54,278 nucleotides of DNA from JAEUIG01 sp046349775 (GCA_046349775.1 JAXMBS010000038.1:1-54278), one strand, 5' to 3'. Positions 9,156 to 18,959 are shown, counted from the stretch's first letter. Program-made: numbers and translations. The notes: generated from the letters alone by a model not told the origin.

Positions 9156-9403
9156 CGGGAAAAACAGGATCTAACGGAGCTAACAGAGGAGGAAACGAAG
9201 ACAGAACCGCGAAAGGCGCGAAAGAAGCGAACGGACAAGAGGTTTTCGCGGTCAAATCTGCTGACCGGCACTCCAACGATTGGATGCAACGATGGGCCGA
9301 GTTGCGAATTGCAAATCTTTTCGCCGTTTTCGCTACTTTCGCGGTTCCTTTAAAATTTCCTTCGCTTCGTTGCCTCTGTTCTCTCCGTTGCCTCCCGTTT
9401 GTC
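9155..9403. repeat. word-repeat inverted-repeat element (AACGGAG / AACAGAGG / CGCGAAAG words)
   Basis: Left arm 9155-9234 strings together words such as AACGGAG, AACAGAGG, AACGAAG and CGCGAAAG. Right arm 9317-9403 carries the complements in reverse order (CTTTCGCGGTT, CTTCGTTGCC, TCTGTTCTC, TCCGTTGCC). The arms match word by word rather than base by base. The element fills the gap between the MFS gene and the convergent gene at 9425; no gene is seen in it. Confidence 0.75.
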
Positions 9404-9424
9404 CTTCTTCGGAGTCTTGTTGAC

Positions 9425-10894
9425 TCACCTTGCAGCGTAGAACCGCAGCGCAAACAAGTCCGCATCGTTCATCACGAACCGCAACTTCACCGGACGTCCG
9501 GCCAGCGCGCCGACATCCGCACCGTTCTTCCAGCGCACATCCCGCTCGATCTCATTGCCAATCGTCTCAACACTGTCATCCAGCGTGAAACCCGGAAGCG
9601 CCTGCCCGTCCACGTCCTGAACCTCCACGCGAATCCCCCCGGCGGCGGACGTTGAGAAGTTCAGCGACAGCCGATTACCCGCAAACGTCACCGGCCGCGT
9701 CACCAGCTCTCCGCCGCCAAACGGCGCCCGCACCGACGCGAAACCATCCAGCCGCAGCGTATACCGCTGCAGATGCGCCGTGAGCTGTCCGTAATCCTGC
9801 TGGACATACAGCGACATTTCCGTCGGACCGGTCTGCACAACGTTCAGTGCTGGATAATTCGTCCTCGACACCCAGTTCTTGAGACCGATCCCCGGCCGGA
9901 TCAAGCTGCCCAGAAACGACCGGTCGTACCGGTCGCCGCCGCGCGAAGACATGAATACCGCATCCGACGTGTCATGAAAGTAGCTCGGATGCACGCCGAT
10001 CGCGTCCGCCTGCTCGTCGTTCACGACCTGCCGCCCCGGCATGAATCGCGCCGCCGTCGCCACGTAGATTTGCGGCGCGCGGAAGTACGGCTGCGTCTGG
10101 TTCGTGTACAGATGCTGGCTCGGCCGTCCCGACTCGGTGTCGCTGTACATCATCTGCACCGGTTCCGTCCAGTTCACGAAGTCCGGTGATGTGCTCCGCG
10201 CGATCGCCCGGATCCCATCCACGGCGCGTCGGTAATACAGCACGTAACAGTTCTCCGAGACCGACCACAACGGCACGTTCTGCGAATCGAACACCCACTC
10301 CTTGTCCCGGAACACCGGTTCCTCGCGCAGCTTGGTCCAGTGAATCCCGTCCGGCGAGACATACCCGATCAGCCCGCTCTTCGCCGTCCCGCCAACGGCT
10401 TTATAGCGCTGTTCAGGCAATGCCGCCGGATTGACATCCAGAAACGGACAGAAGTTGTGCGTAACCGGCGCTGCGTTGGACAAGATCACGTTGTTGTCGC
10501 GCGTTCCTTGCACCTCGAACAGACGCAGATTCGGTTTCGTCCACGCCAGTCCGTCGTTCGATTCGGCATAGCAGGTCACCTCAGCGTCGCTGCCGTCTGC
10601 CTTCGCATCCGGCATACCGCGGTAGTACATCCTCAAGACGTCGCCGTCGCGGATGATCGTCGTATACCCGCAGAATCGTCCTTCCCACGGATTGTCGAAG
10701 GCGATCACGGACCCGGAGTCGCGCGGTTCATGCAGAAACAGCTCGGCCCCGTCGAGCGACTCGATCAGGTAGCGGTCGACAAACAGCTCCCGTCGCAACC
10801 CAAGTTCCACCGGCGCACCCGGTTCCGCGCCGTAAGCGATAGCGCCCGCAAACATGAGAACCGCGGCACCGATGCAGCTTGCAAAAATGGGCAC
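9425..10894 (-). CDS. exported five-bladed beta-propeller protein, glycosyl hydrolase family 32/43-like
   Basis: A signal peptide (MPIFASCIGAAVLMFAGAIAYG, cleaved near residue 23) is followed by a long beta-rich domain with repeating hydrolase-propeller features: ELFVDRYLIESLDG, TTIIRDGDVLRMYYRG, CYAESNDGLAWTKPNL and GYVSPDGIHWTKLREEP. The C-terminal 110 residues form a jelly-roll-like module (LSLNFSTSAAGGIRVEVQD, PVKLRFVMNDADLFALRFY). Planctomycetes carry many such exported proteins annotated as GH32 N-terminal-like or glycosidase-like. The exact catalytic acid triad is not clear by eye, so a glycan-degrading role is inferred, not shown. It runs convergently to the MFS gene, with a repeat element between them. 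Confidence 0.75.
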   Translation of the reverse strand: MPIFASCIGAAVLMFAGAIAYGAEPGAPVELGLRRELFVDRYLIESLDGAELFLHEPRDSGSVIAFDNPWEGRFCGYTTIIRDGDVLRMYYRGMPDAKADGSDAEVTCYAESNDGLAWTKPNLRLFEVQGTRDNNVILSNAAPVTHNFCPFLDVNPAALPEQRYKAVGGTAKSGLIGYVSPDGIHWTKLREEPVFRDKEWVFDSQNVPLWSVSENCYVLYYRRAVDGIRAIARSTSPDFVNWTEPVQMMYSDTESGRPSQHLYTNQTQPYFRAPQIYVATAARFMPGRQVVNDEQADAIGVHPSYFHDTSDAVFMSSRGGDRYDRSFLGSLIRPGIGLKNWVSRTNYPALNVVQTGPTEMSLYVQQDYGQLTAHLQRYTLRLDGFASVRAPFGGGELVTRPVTFAGNRLSLNFSTSAAGGIRVEVQDVDGQALPGFTLDDSVETIGNEIERDVRWKNGADVGALAGRPVKLRFVMNDADLFALRFYAAR

Positions 10895-10964
10895 GGCAGG
10901 CTCCTGATCCGTAAGGTTTCGAGACTCCCGGAGGCGATTTGCGTGCTAGTGTACAGTGGGTTGC

Positions 10965-11069
10965 GTCACGTGTCCCGGATACTCGCCATTCAGCGTCGGG
11001 GCACGGCTCGTTGAATCGGCCTCGCAGCAGGCATCGTGCCCCGTCTGACAACTGTCCGGGACACGTCAC
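10965..11069. repeat. interspersed inverted repeat, GTGTCC-GGAC type, copy 2
   Basis: The outer arms ACGTGTCCCGGA (from 10968) and TCCGGGACACGT (to 11066) are perfectly complementary over 12 bp. Inside, GGGGCACG and CGTGCCCC form a second stem. It lies between the divergent GH32-like and FHA genes. Confidence 0.68.
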
Positions 11070-11151
11070 CACGTCTGCCAGTTTTCCCCGCCGCGCCGAC
11101 GGCTGCTATGATTCCCTCGGCCTCCGACCGCACGAGATGCAAGGACACACC

Positions 11152-12861
11152 GTGCCGACTGCGAGCTTGCTCGTCATTCAGGGAGTCGACCAGGGGACGC
11201 GGTTCGAGATCGAATCGGGACGCATCCGCCTCGGACGCGGTGCGCAGAACGAAATCCGCATCCTCGACACCGAAGTCTCCCGCCGGCATGCCACGGTCTC
11301 CGCCCAGGGGGATCGTTACATCCTGCAGGACGACAACAGCTCCAACGGCTCGTTCGTCAACGGCCAGCCCGTCCGCTCGCAGGTCCTCCGCAACGGCGAC
11401 CAGGTCCAGATCGGCCGCACGATCCTCCTCTTCCAGGCCGCTGGAGCCGATGCCTCGTCCCTGGTCGCCGAACGGGTCGACCTCCTCAGCGAGCCTGGCG
11501 AAGACCGCTCGCAGATCATTGGCGCCCTCGACAGCGCCGCCGGCTTCGCGCTCGCGCAGCAGGTCGCCGCCGGCGTCCCCCCCGCACACGCCGATTCCTC
11601 CTTGCGGGCTCTCTACCGGATCGGCGAAGAAGCCGTCCGCCCCTCCGCCAGCATCGACGAAGTCCTGCAGCGGATCCTCGACCTCACGCTCGAAGCCGTG
11701 GGTGCCGATCGTGGCTGCATGCTGATCGCCGACAGCAAGACCGACCGTATCGAGCCCCGCGTCCTCGCGCACCGCGGCGGCGGCGACGTCGGCGAGCGCA
11801 TGCCGATCTCGACCGGCATCGTCGAGTTCGTGATCAACAACCTGCAGGCCGTCCGCACGTCCGATGCGGCACACGATAAGCGATTCGATCCCGGACGCAG
11901 CATCCTCGAGGCCGGCATCCGAGAAGCGATGTGCGTTCCCATGCATGGTCGCTATGAGCTGCTCGGCGTCATCTATGTCGACACCACCACTCGCGCAGGA
12001 CGCGCTGTTCAACAACGCCCCAACCCACTACTTCACAGACGAGCTCCTGACACTGCTCCTGGCGGTCGGGCGGCAGGCCGCTCGCCGTCGAAAACAACCG
12101 CTACCAGCAGGCTCTCGTCACGGCCGAGCGCCTGGCCGCCGTCGGCCAGACGATCGCCACCCTCAGTCACCACATCAAGAACATCATGCAGGGGGCCGCG
12201 CGGCGGCAGCTATCTCGTCGATACGGGACTGAAGAACGACGACGACGCGACCCTCCGTAAAGGTTGGGAACATCGTCGAGCCGCAACCAGAACCGTATCT
12301 ATTCGCTCGTGATGGACATGCTCACGTTCAGCAAAGAGCGCCGCCCCGAACTCGCACCGGCGGACGTCAACCAGGTCGTGAGGGACGTCTGCGAACTGAT
12401 GCAGGGGCGTGCCGACGAGCTGGGCATCAAGCCTCGACATGCAGCCGTGCGCAAGCGCGCGTGCCGAAGTCGCTGTTCGATGCCGAAGCATGCACCGCGC
12501 CGTCCTCAACATCGTCACCAACGCCTTCGACGTGCTGGAGGGCACCAGCGACGGCAAGGTCCAGATCCTGACGGGCTATGAAGCGGACGACGAACAGTTG
12601 TTCGTCGAAGTCATCGACAACGGCCCCGGCATCCCCGAAGAAGAGCTGCCTCGGCTGTTCAGCCTGTTCGAGTCGACTATAAAGCGTCAGGTGGCACCGG
12701 CCTCGGCCTCGCCGTCAGCCAAAGATTCTTCGCGAACACGGCGGCGAAATCAGTGTCGAAGCCGCTCCCGGCGAAGGCACTCTTCGCTTCCGCCTCCTGG
12801 CCGCTCCTCAACGAAGAGCGCCTGGCGCGCCGACTCCGCCGAGTACGACGTCCGCGACTGA
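11152..12861 (+). pseudogene. FHA-GAF-histidine kinase, multiply frameshifted as given
   Basis: The order of domains is clear. An N-terminal FHA phosphothreonine-binding domain (about residues 5-95: GRIRLGRGAQNEIRI, SRRHATVS, NSSNGSFVNG) is followed by a GAF domain (about 165-290: GADRGCMLIADSKTDRIEP) and a HisKA/HATPase pair (RLAAVGQTIATLSHHIKNI with the phospho-accepting His, VTNAFDVLEG, DNGPGIPEEELPRLFSLFE and a G2 box GGTGLGLAVS). From about 12000 the frame changes at least five times, but every segment is in order. GTG at 11152 follows AAGGA with 6-base spacing; an ATG at 11137 is also possible. After the last shift the frame may run to 12980. No response regulator is adjacent. Confidence 0.85.
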
Positions 12862-13254
12862 TTGCCGCGCTCGCATGACGCCTCGGCAGGGCGAGGCCGC
12901 GTCGGGAGGGCGAGGCTCCTGGCGAGCCGCTCGTTCGCCATCGCCGTTCAAGCCCACTCTCGCTCACCGAACGAAATAGCGACCTGAGCCGCCCAATTCC
13001 TGCCACGCAAGACTCAATTCTCCAAATTGACTCTAAGATCGGACCGTTTCGAGCGAAACACAAGGCGACGGTTTCAGACCTCCGCCGTACGCGTGATGCG
13101 GAGCGGCCCTGCCGCGACGCATCGACGACGGCCGAATTCCGTTAGCATATCAGACATTGATCGACTGCCTGCACACACGAGCGGCTCGCCGGGAGCCTCG
13201 CCCTCCCGCTTTCCTGCGCGACGTCACTCGTCCCAGCGAAAGCATCGCAGCGCC
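12862..13254. other. non-coding gap between the kinase and the PH-domain genes
   Basis: No protein-coding signal was found in these roughly 390 bases. The gap holds a 31-bp inverted repeat pair (12903-12933 and 13178-13208). Confidence 0.55.
12903..13208. repeat. 31-bp inverted repeat pair, GGGAGGGCGAGGCTCC type
   Basis: The left arm at 12903-12933 begins CGGGAGGGCGAGGCTC; the right arm at 13178-13208 is its reverse complement with one mismatch in 31. About 244 bases separate them. The arm contains CGAGCCGCTCG-like ends, typical of a planctomycete interspersed repeat. Confidence 0.75.
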
Positions 13255-13772
13255 ATGACTCCCTTCGACCCCAAGTCGATCACCCGGCCGGATCCGCGGC
13301 TGATGAAGTACTACCTGTCACCGCTCCTCACCGGGCCGATGTTTCCGATTGTCATTCTGCCGCTGTACTTCAAGTAATGAGACGCTCAAGTACAGGTTCG
13401 ACGATAGCGGCATCTCGATGTCGTGGGGCATTCGTTTCGCCGCGAGATCTATCTCACCTATCGCCGCATCCAGGACATCCACCTCACCCGCAACCTGATC
13501 CAGCGTTGGTTCGGTCTCGCCACTGTCGCCGTGCAGACCGCCTCGGGCAACGCCGCCGCCGAGATGAGCATCGAAGGCGTCCTCGCCGCTGACGAACTCC
13601 GCGATTACCTCTATGGACGAATGCAAGGCGGGCGCGCGGTGAGACTTCGGCCGGATCTGAAACCGTTGCAGCAACCGTCGATGCACACCCCGCTGACGAA
13701 CCCACCATCCTGCTGCGCGAAATCCGCGACTCACTGCGATCGCTCGCCGCCGCTCGGGAGACGCAGCCATGA
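13255..13772 (+). pseudogene. bacterial PH-domain (bPH2/YdbS-like) membrane-associated protein, frameshifted
   Basis: From MTPFDPKSITRPDPRLMKYY the protein shows a hydrophobic pair (LLTGPMFPIVILPLYF), then the bPH2 pattern: LKYRFDDSGISMSWGI, REIYLTYRRIQDIHLTRNLIQRWFGLATV, TASGNAAAEMSIEGV. It ends EPTILLREIRDSLRSLAAAR. The frame changes just after LPLYFK (near 13377), again near 13430 and again near 13690. All shifts are explained by single-base changes. The family is found in pairs in bacterial membranes and has no firm biochemical role. The stop overlaps the ATG of the next gene by four bases (ATGA), so the two are translationally coupled. Confidence 0.75.
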
Positions 13773-14496
13773 CGACACGAGTCGAGCGCACCGGCGTACG
13801 GCTGTATCAGGGCCTCTGGGGCTTCCTCGTCCGCTGGTTCCGCGTCCCGGCCGAGCCACCCACGTTGCCGGTCGCCCTCGGCGAAACCGCCAACTCGTTT
13901 CAGCCCGCGCCTCGGCTACCTCCGCTGGCTCAAGTTCCAGTTCTGGCTGCTCACCGGCATCCTCAGTTGCAGCTTCCTGGTGACTGCGCTGGTGCTGCTG
14001 TTCGCCGTGCCCATCGTGGGCGTCCTGCTCGCCCCGCTGGTCATCGCTGCCGGCGTTTCCCGCCCTCGCCTGCAAGCACCGCGATCCACCCTCAAGTACG
14101 ACTCCACCTGGTACGTCCTGGTCGACCGCAGCCTCCGCATCCGCCGCGGCATCTGGATCATTCACGAGACGACGATCACCTACGAAAACATCCAGAACGT
14201 CACGGTCAACCAGGGTCCGTTGCAAGCGCTACTGGGATCGCCGACGTCGTTGTCCAGACGGCCGGCGGCGGCGGCGGCCAGCCGCAGCAGCGCAGATCAG
14301 CGGCATGCCCATTGCGGATTAATCGAAGGCATTACCGACGCGCCGCAGATTCGCGACCTGCTCGTCAGCCGCATGCGCCACTCCCGCACGGCCGGCCTCG
14401 GCGACGAACATCACGACCACGACGGCTGGTCGCCGCAGCACATCGCCCTGCTCCGCGAAGTCCGAGACGCCGCCTGCCCTCATCCCGGTGACGTAG
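13769..14496 (+). pseudogene. second bacterial PH-domain (bPH2) membrane protein, frameshifted
   Basis: It starts at the ATG that overlaps the stop of the preceding PH-domain gene. Two transmembrane segments are visible (LKFQFWLLTGILSCSFLVTA and LFAVPIVGVLLAPLVIAAGV), followed by the bPH2 core YDSTWYVLVDRSLRIRRGIW, TITYENIQNVTVNQGPLQAL and DVVVQTAGGGG. A C-terminal segment reads GLIEGITDAPQIRDLLVSRM, then a His-rich stretch (DEHHDHDGWSPQH) and VRDA before the stop. At least three frame changes occur (near 13910, 14240 and 14320). The pair organisation and coupled start support a shared membrane complex, as in YdbS/YdbT pairs. Its function is unknown. Confidence 0.72.
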
Positions 14497-14537
14497 CCCG
14501 CGCGCAACGTTCCCAGCAATCGCTTGCGGTTTCGCAC

Positions 14538-16213
14538 TCACCGCCCCAGCGGCACCGGCGAGAATCCGCGATGCATGTGTCCGCTCGTGATGGATCGTGT
14601 TCGTCGCCACGATCCCGTCCTTCAGCGAGTCGATCGCCTGTGGCCCCCCGGTCTGCGGATTCGGCTCGTACAGCGCGCGCTGGTGCTTCCCACCGTCACG
14701 CGGATCCGATGTCCAGCCGAAGACCTGGCTCAGCCACCCCACGTCGAACGGAATCTTCGGGTCACCGCTCGATTCATCAGCACCTTGTCGAACCCTTCGC
14801 GATACCGCGCCCGCCACGGGTAGTCGACGATCACCAGGATCAGACCGCCCATCCGGATACACGTCGCTGACACGCACAATGAAGTCGGTATCGCGCGCGG
14901 TGGACGACACAGCAGTTTCCGTCTTCGGATTCGTCCTGTCCATTCCACCGGGGCGCCTTCAGCGGCTCCGTCGTGAACGTGCGGACCTGGGGCTGATTTT
15001 CGTAGAAGCGCAAGGCGTCCGTCGCCCCGGGAAATGACGTCCCCGGAATCGACATTGGGTTCTTCGGATCGCTGCGGTAACTGGTTCTTGATTCCGCGGC
15101 TGTCGTATGCATTGGCGGACGCGGTGGCAGCGTCCCCTTCTCGCCGAAGTACATTGGGCGCGGCCTTCGCCAGCGGCGGCCAGTCATTCGCTTCCCGCCA
15201 TTCATTGCCCGCGCCGGGCTCATCCACTGCCCCCATCACGTAGGCCACCGCACCGCTGGCTCACGCTCGACCCCGTTATCCTCCCCCTTCAGGAAGTGAT
15301 TGAACCACCGCACCATGTGCGGCACTTCCTCCCACGCGGCATTCTCGGGATACGTCAGGTCGCCGACCTTGTTCCCCTTGTTGAGCCGGCCATGCAGCCA
15401 CGGGCCGATGATGAGCTGCGCGCCGACCGACCGTTATCCCCCGCGATGCTGACGGCCAAGAAAACTGTCGATCGAACCCTGATTCATGAAGTCGTACCAG
15501 CTCCCGATCGTGAAGCACGGGACGTTCATCTTGTCATGCCGTGAGCAGTCCTCCTGCTCCCAGTACGCGTCGTAGTCCGGATGCCGGTCCCACTCCTGGC
15601 AGGAGTTGCTCCAGGTTGTCCGCCGGGTTTCGACAGTTCGTCGCCAAAGCGCTTTGAACCGCTCCGGCCGTGTCGTCCCGCCGATGCGATACCCTTCGTG
15701 AAACAGGCTCAACCCCGTATCGGTCATGTACTGGCAGACCAGGTGCGGCGGCTGCGTCACCGCCAGGAAGTTCTGCGCATAGCCCCCCTGCGAGCTGCCG
15801 AACGTCCCGACCTTGCCGGTGCTCCACGGTTGCGTGGCCAGCCATTCGCACACGTCGTATCCGTCCTGCAGTTCACCCCAGCCGATCGTCCGATACCCGA
15901 CCCACTTCCCTTCCGAATCCCAAGTCCCCCGGTAGTTCACCAGCGCCACAGCGTACCCATGCGCCGCCAGGTCCGCGGCGGCCTTCCGCGTCCCCGCCCC
16001 GCGCAGGTCCGCATACCGCTGCTCGAACACCACCGGCCACGGCCCCGGCCCCGGCAGCGTGTAGACCCATACCGACAGCTTCACCCCGTCCCGCATCGGC
16101 ACCATCTCGTGCCGCTCAATGACGAGCCCCAGATTGACGTCTTCCGCCGCCGGCAATCCGCCGCAGGTCAAGACGACCAGACACAGAGCGCCGAACCTCG
16201 TGACACTTCGCAT
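14538..16213 (-). pseudogene. exported CocE/NonD family alpha/beta hydrolase (X-Pro dipeptidyl-peptidase-like), frameshifted
   Basis: A signal peptide (MRSVTRFGALCLVVLTCGGL) is followed by the hydrolase domain: RDGVKLSVWVY, ANYRGTWDSEG-like text (VNYRGTWDSEGKWVGY), DGYDVCEWLATQPWSTGKVG, then the nucleophile elbow GSSQGGYAQN (serine near residue 145). Further on come MNVPCFTIGSWYDF and, in other frames, the family features IIGPWLHG, the C-terminal jelly roll, and TIHHERTHASRIL ending in PVPLGR. At least four frame changes occur between 14540 and 15430, all after residue 280. Substrates in the family include X-Pro peptides, cocaine esters and beta-lactam acyl groups. The biological substrate here is unknown. 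Confidence 0.8.
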
Positions 16214-16368
16214 GGCATCGCTCGCAGGGTGCAGAAGAAACGCGACAATCCGCAGTCTGCAAGAGCGAGAGTTCAAACGCAACCACACGCGCGCGATTTC
16301 GGTCTCGATGGTCCGGCGCCGAAGGTCGCTTCACGCCGCCGACTCGACGATCGTCGCCGAGTCCATCA

Positions 16369-17157
16369 TCACGATGCCAGCGCCGCCTCCGCCGCGACAG
16401 TGCACAATTCGGACACGTCGCGAACAATCCGGTCGGGCCGATAGGCGAACCGCGGCAGATCGTGCTCTTGTGTGCCCCCGCTGAGGGTCAGGACCGTCTG
16501 GCAGCCCATCTGCAATCCGCCGAGTATGTCGGTCTCCATCGTGTCGCCGACCATCGTGACGTCCTCGGGCTTCTGACCCAGTTCTTCGCAGGCGAGGCGA
16601 AACATGACGGGGCTGGGTTTGCCCACGCTGAAGGCGGTGCGCCCGGTGGCGGACTCCAGCATCGCGACAATCGCACCGCAGCCGGGACGGTTGCCGTTGT
16701 GCGTCGGGCAGGAAGGATCAAGGTTCGTGGCGATCAGCTTGGCGCCGCGCTCGATCATCCGCACGGCCGCTTCGAGCATCTCAAAGTTGAAGGCACGGCC
16801 TTCCCCGACGATTACGTAGTCCGGATCGTGGTCGACGATCGCAAAGCCGTTGTGATGCAGGGCCTGGAGCAGGCCCCCTTCGCCGATGACGTAGGCGGTG
16901 CCGCCCGGCTTCTGCCGCGCGAGGAACCGGGCGGTGGCCATCGCGCACGTAAAGATTTGCGACTCGTCGGCCTCAATCTGCATGCGGCGGAGGCGCGTGG
17001 CGACGTCGCGGCGGGTGCGCTGGCTGTTGTTCGTAAGAAACAGGAACGGCGTCCGTGACGCCTGCAGTTCGGCGATCCAGCGCAGGGCGCCGGGGATCAC
17101 CGCGGAACCGCGATACACCACTCCATCCATGTCGATCAGGAATCCCTTCGTAAACAC
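16369..17157 (-). CDS. HAD superfamily subfamily IIA phosphatase (NagD-like)
   Basis: All HAD motifs are visible: motif I DMDGVVYRG (nucleophile Asp 9), motif II LFLTNNSQRT, motif III lysine in SVGKPSPVMFRLA, and motif IV VGDTMETDI. The C2 cap between residues 80 and 180 (AYVIGEGGLLQALHHNGF) fits NagD and p-nitrophenylphosphatase types. Length, 262 residues, is normal and the frame is intact. Likely substrates are nucleotide monophosphates or sugar phosphates; no neighbour narrows this. The CocE hydrolase gene starts 155 bases downstream on the same strand. Confidence 0.9.
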   Translation of the reverse strand: MFTKGFLIDMDGVVYRGSAVIPGALRWIAELQASRTPFLFLTNNSQRTRRDVATRLRRMQIEADESQIFTCAMATARFLARQKPGGTAYVIGEGGLLQALHHNGFAIVDHDPDYVIVGEGRAFNFEMLEAAVRMIERGAKLIATNLDPSCPTHNGNRPGCGAIVAMLESATGRTAFSVGKPSPVMFRLACEELGQKPEDVTMVGDTMETDILGGLQMGCQTVLTLSGGTQEHDLPRFAYRPDRIVRDVSELCTVAAEAALAS

Positions 17158-17946
17158 CGTTGATCTCCGTTGCTGTGCGGATGTTATCCGCGATTGTGAG
17201 CGTCACTCGCGGCGGTTTCAGCACTCTATCGTCGGCGTCGCTGGAATCCGGGAAGCTCCCGCGAAGTCGCAATGAAGAAATGACCTGACTTTCGCTCCTG
17301 CTCGGTCGCAGCCGCGCCTTCCCGGACTTGAAACGAACACTCACTGGCCGTGGATTGCAATTGACGTACCGGGCCGACGTTTTTCATTGAAAACACGGGT
17401 TTTTCCCGGGCTTCTGGGGCGCACTGCCGGTCGGACGATCAATTCGTGCGCAGAGAGGATGCAGGCGGCGGAGCGCGGCGGCCGTTGAAATGCCGCCACT
17501 TCGGCGCTGCGCGGCAGCAACGCTGAAAGTGTCCTCGTTCCATCGCGGCAACGTTGCTTGCTGCCGCCGTGCGACACGGGTGCTGCGATCACGCGTCCAT
17601 CTGCGGCGCAGACTCGAGAAACCGAGCACCGGCTGAGAAATTCCGCAACCACGTCGGAATTCGATGCTACGTTTAACCCCATCGGTACACCGGACAGCGC
17701 CGCAATCGCGGCCGGCCTCGTCCTTCCGTGTGTCCGAGCGGGTTCTCGAAGGCTCCGGCGAGTTCATCCGGACGCGAGTTTCATCACCACCCAAGACACA
17801 GGTACGCACTCCTTCGGCGGCGGCATTTCCGCAGGTCGATGGAGAACGCAGAGTTTGTTGCGGGCTTGTTGCCACGCGTCGGTGCACCGTCGGTGCGCCG
17901 AGTGACCGAGGCGACTCGTAATCCCTTGATTTCGGAGGTACTGCTG
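17158..17946. other. gap of about 790 bases with no recognised gene
   Basis: Open frames exist on both strands here but none has a recognisable domain, a ribosome site or plausible composition. The interval lies between the divergent HAD and coiled-coil genes and probably holds their promoters. No clear repeat, tRNA or hairpin was found. Confidence 0.45.
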
Positions 17947-18255
17947 ATGTCTCAAGAAACTCACATTTTCTCCCGGAAAGGCCTGTGGATCTGCGCCATC
18001 GCGGCAGTTCTGGCCAGCGCCTGGATGTGCTCCGACGCCTTTGCCGGCAAGAAAGGGGCCAGCAGCGGATCGAACGCATCGAACTCGGGACAAGACAACG
18101 GCGTCGCGCATCGTGTCGCTGCGCTGGAAGCGGCCATGGCCGACACCCAGACGGCCCTGACAGACGCGCTCGATCGCATCACGCTGCTGGAAGGAGACGT
18201 TACCGCCTTGGAGGCACGCGTCGCGGCGCTGGAAGCCGCAGCGGCGCTTCCGTAA
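17947..18255 (+). CDS. small exported coiled-coil protein
   Basis: It has 102 residues. The start at 17947 follows GGAGG with about 7 bases spacing, a strong ribosome site. The signal peptide is GLWICAIAAVLASAWMC and is cleaved after DAFA. The mature part begins with a Lys/Gly/Ser stretch and continues as a heptad-repeat coiled coil from about residue 50 (VAALEAAMADTQTALTDAL, ITLLEGDVTALEARVAALE), a trimeric-looking pattern with Leu/Val at a and d positions. No family is recognised. It resembles small murein-lipoprotein-like coiled coils, but there is no lipobox cysteine at the cleavage site, so lipidation is not supported. A hairpin terminator follows at 18277. Confidence 0.75.
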   Translation: MSQETHIFSRKGLWICAIAAVLASAWMCSDAFAGKKGASSGSNASNSGQDNGVAHRVAALEAAMADTQTALTDALDRITLLEGDVTALEARVAALEAAAALP

Positions 18256-18276
18256 GCCTGAGATTCCGACAACGCA

Positions 18277-18313
18277 CACGACCGGTCGGGGTCTGTGATC
18301 CCGCCCGGTCGTG
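18277..18313. terminator. bidirectional hairpin terminator between convergent genes
   Basis: CACGACCG at 18277 pairs with CGGTCGTG at 18306, with an inner CGGG/CCCG stem. It lies between a plus-strand gene ending at 18255 and a minus-strand gene ending at 18336. There is no long T-run on either side. Confidence 0.5.
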
Positions 18314-18335
18314 CGTCGTCTTTCGGCGTGCCGCG

Positions 18336-18878
18336 TCACTTGATCGGCAGCGTGTACGTCAGCGCACCGACGGCGGCGCCCTTCTTCACGCTCTTGTAGT
18401 GCGCGTGGCACATGACGCACTTCTCCATGACGACCGGAATCGCGGTCATTGCGCGGAGCTGCGGCTTGCCGTCGATCTCCACAACCTGGTCGTAATAGCT
18501 TTCCCCGGCCTTGAGCCGGTCGACCCCGGCCCGGTCGAAGTCATCCGCCGCCACGTTCTTCTCGTCGTACGGCTGGCCAGTCACGTCGATCAGCCGCACC
18601 TGGTGCGATCCGTCTTTTGCGACGCGCTTGAAGAGTTCGACGGCGGCCGTGCCGGCCGAGACGTCGTCCTCTTTGTTCACGTAAGTCTCGGTAATCAGCA
18701 CGACGGCGTTCTTGTAGATGTTGTCGAGCATCTTGACGGTATCGCGGGTCCGGCCGACGGCCGCTTCGTCGGCTTTCGGCGCCGGCTTCGCCGCCGGCTT
18801 GTCGGCGCCTGGCAGTGCGACCGCGACGGCAGTCAGGATGGCGGCGGTGAGGCCGCCCAGAACGAGCGCTTTGGGCAT
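18336..18878 (-). CDS. exported Tll0287-like (DUF3365) protein with a CxxCH haem-binding motif
   Basis: A signal peptide or N-terminal anchor (MPKALVLGGLTAAILTAVAVAL) precedes a Lys/Pro/Ala linker and a globular domain: FKRVAKDGSHQVRLIDVTGQ, DEKNVAADDFDRAG, LRAMTAIPVVMEKCVMCH. The CVMCH motif near residue 156 is the covalent c-type haem signature. The Tll0287-like family is a PAS-fold haem domain found in signal proteins and as free exported proteins. The gene follows the NsrR-like regulator on the same strand with an 81-base gap, so it is probably in its operon. This suggests a role linked to nitric oxide or redox stress, which is an inference. Confidence 0.8.
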   Translation of the reverse strand: MPKALVLGGLTAAILTAVAVALPGADKPAAKPAPKADEAAVGRTRDTVKMLDNIYKNAVVLITETYVNKEDDVSAGTAAVELFKRVAKDGSHQVRLIDVTGQPYDEKNVAADDFDRAGVDRLKAGESYYDQVVEIDGKPQLRAMTAIPVVMEKCVMCHAHYKSVKKGAAVGALTYTLPIK

Positions 18879-18959
18879 GTGCAGTTTCTCCGGTTTCCTT
18901 GAGGAAAAAATTCTCCGCAGCCGGCACAGCGCATGTGTCGTTGGCCGCCGGCCGCGGTC

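Noticed and set aside
17384..18079. 231-codon minus-strand frame as a gene
   Set aside because: It overlaps the coiled-coil gene, is Arg-rich throughout, and has no ribosome site or domain.
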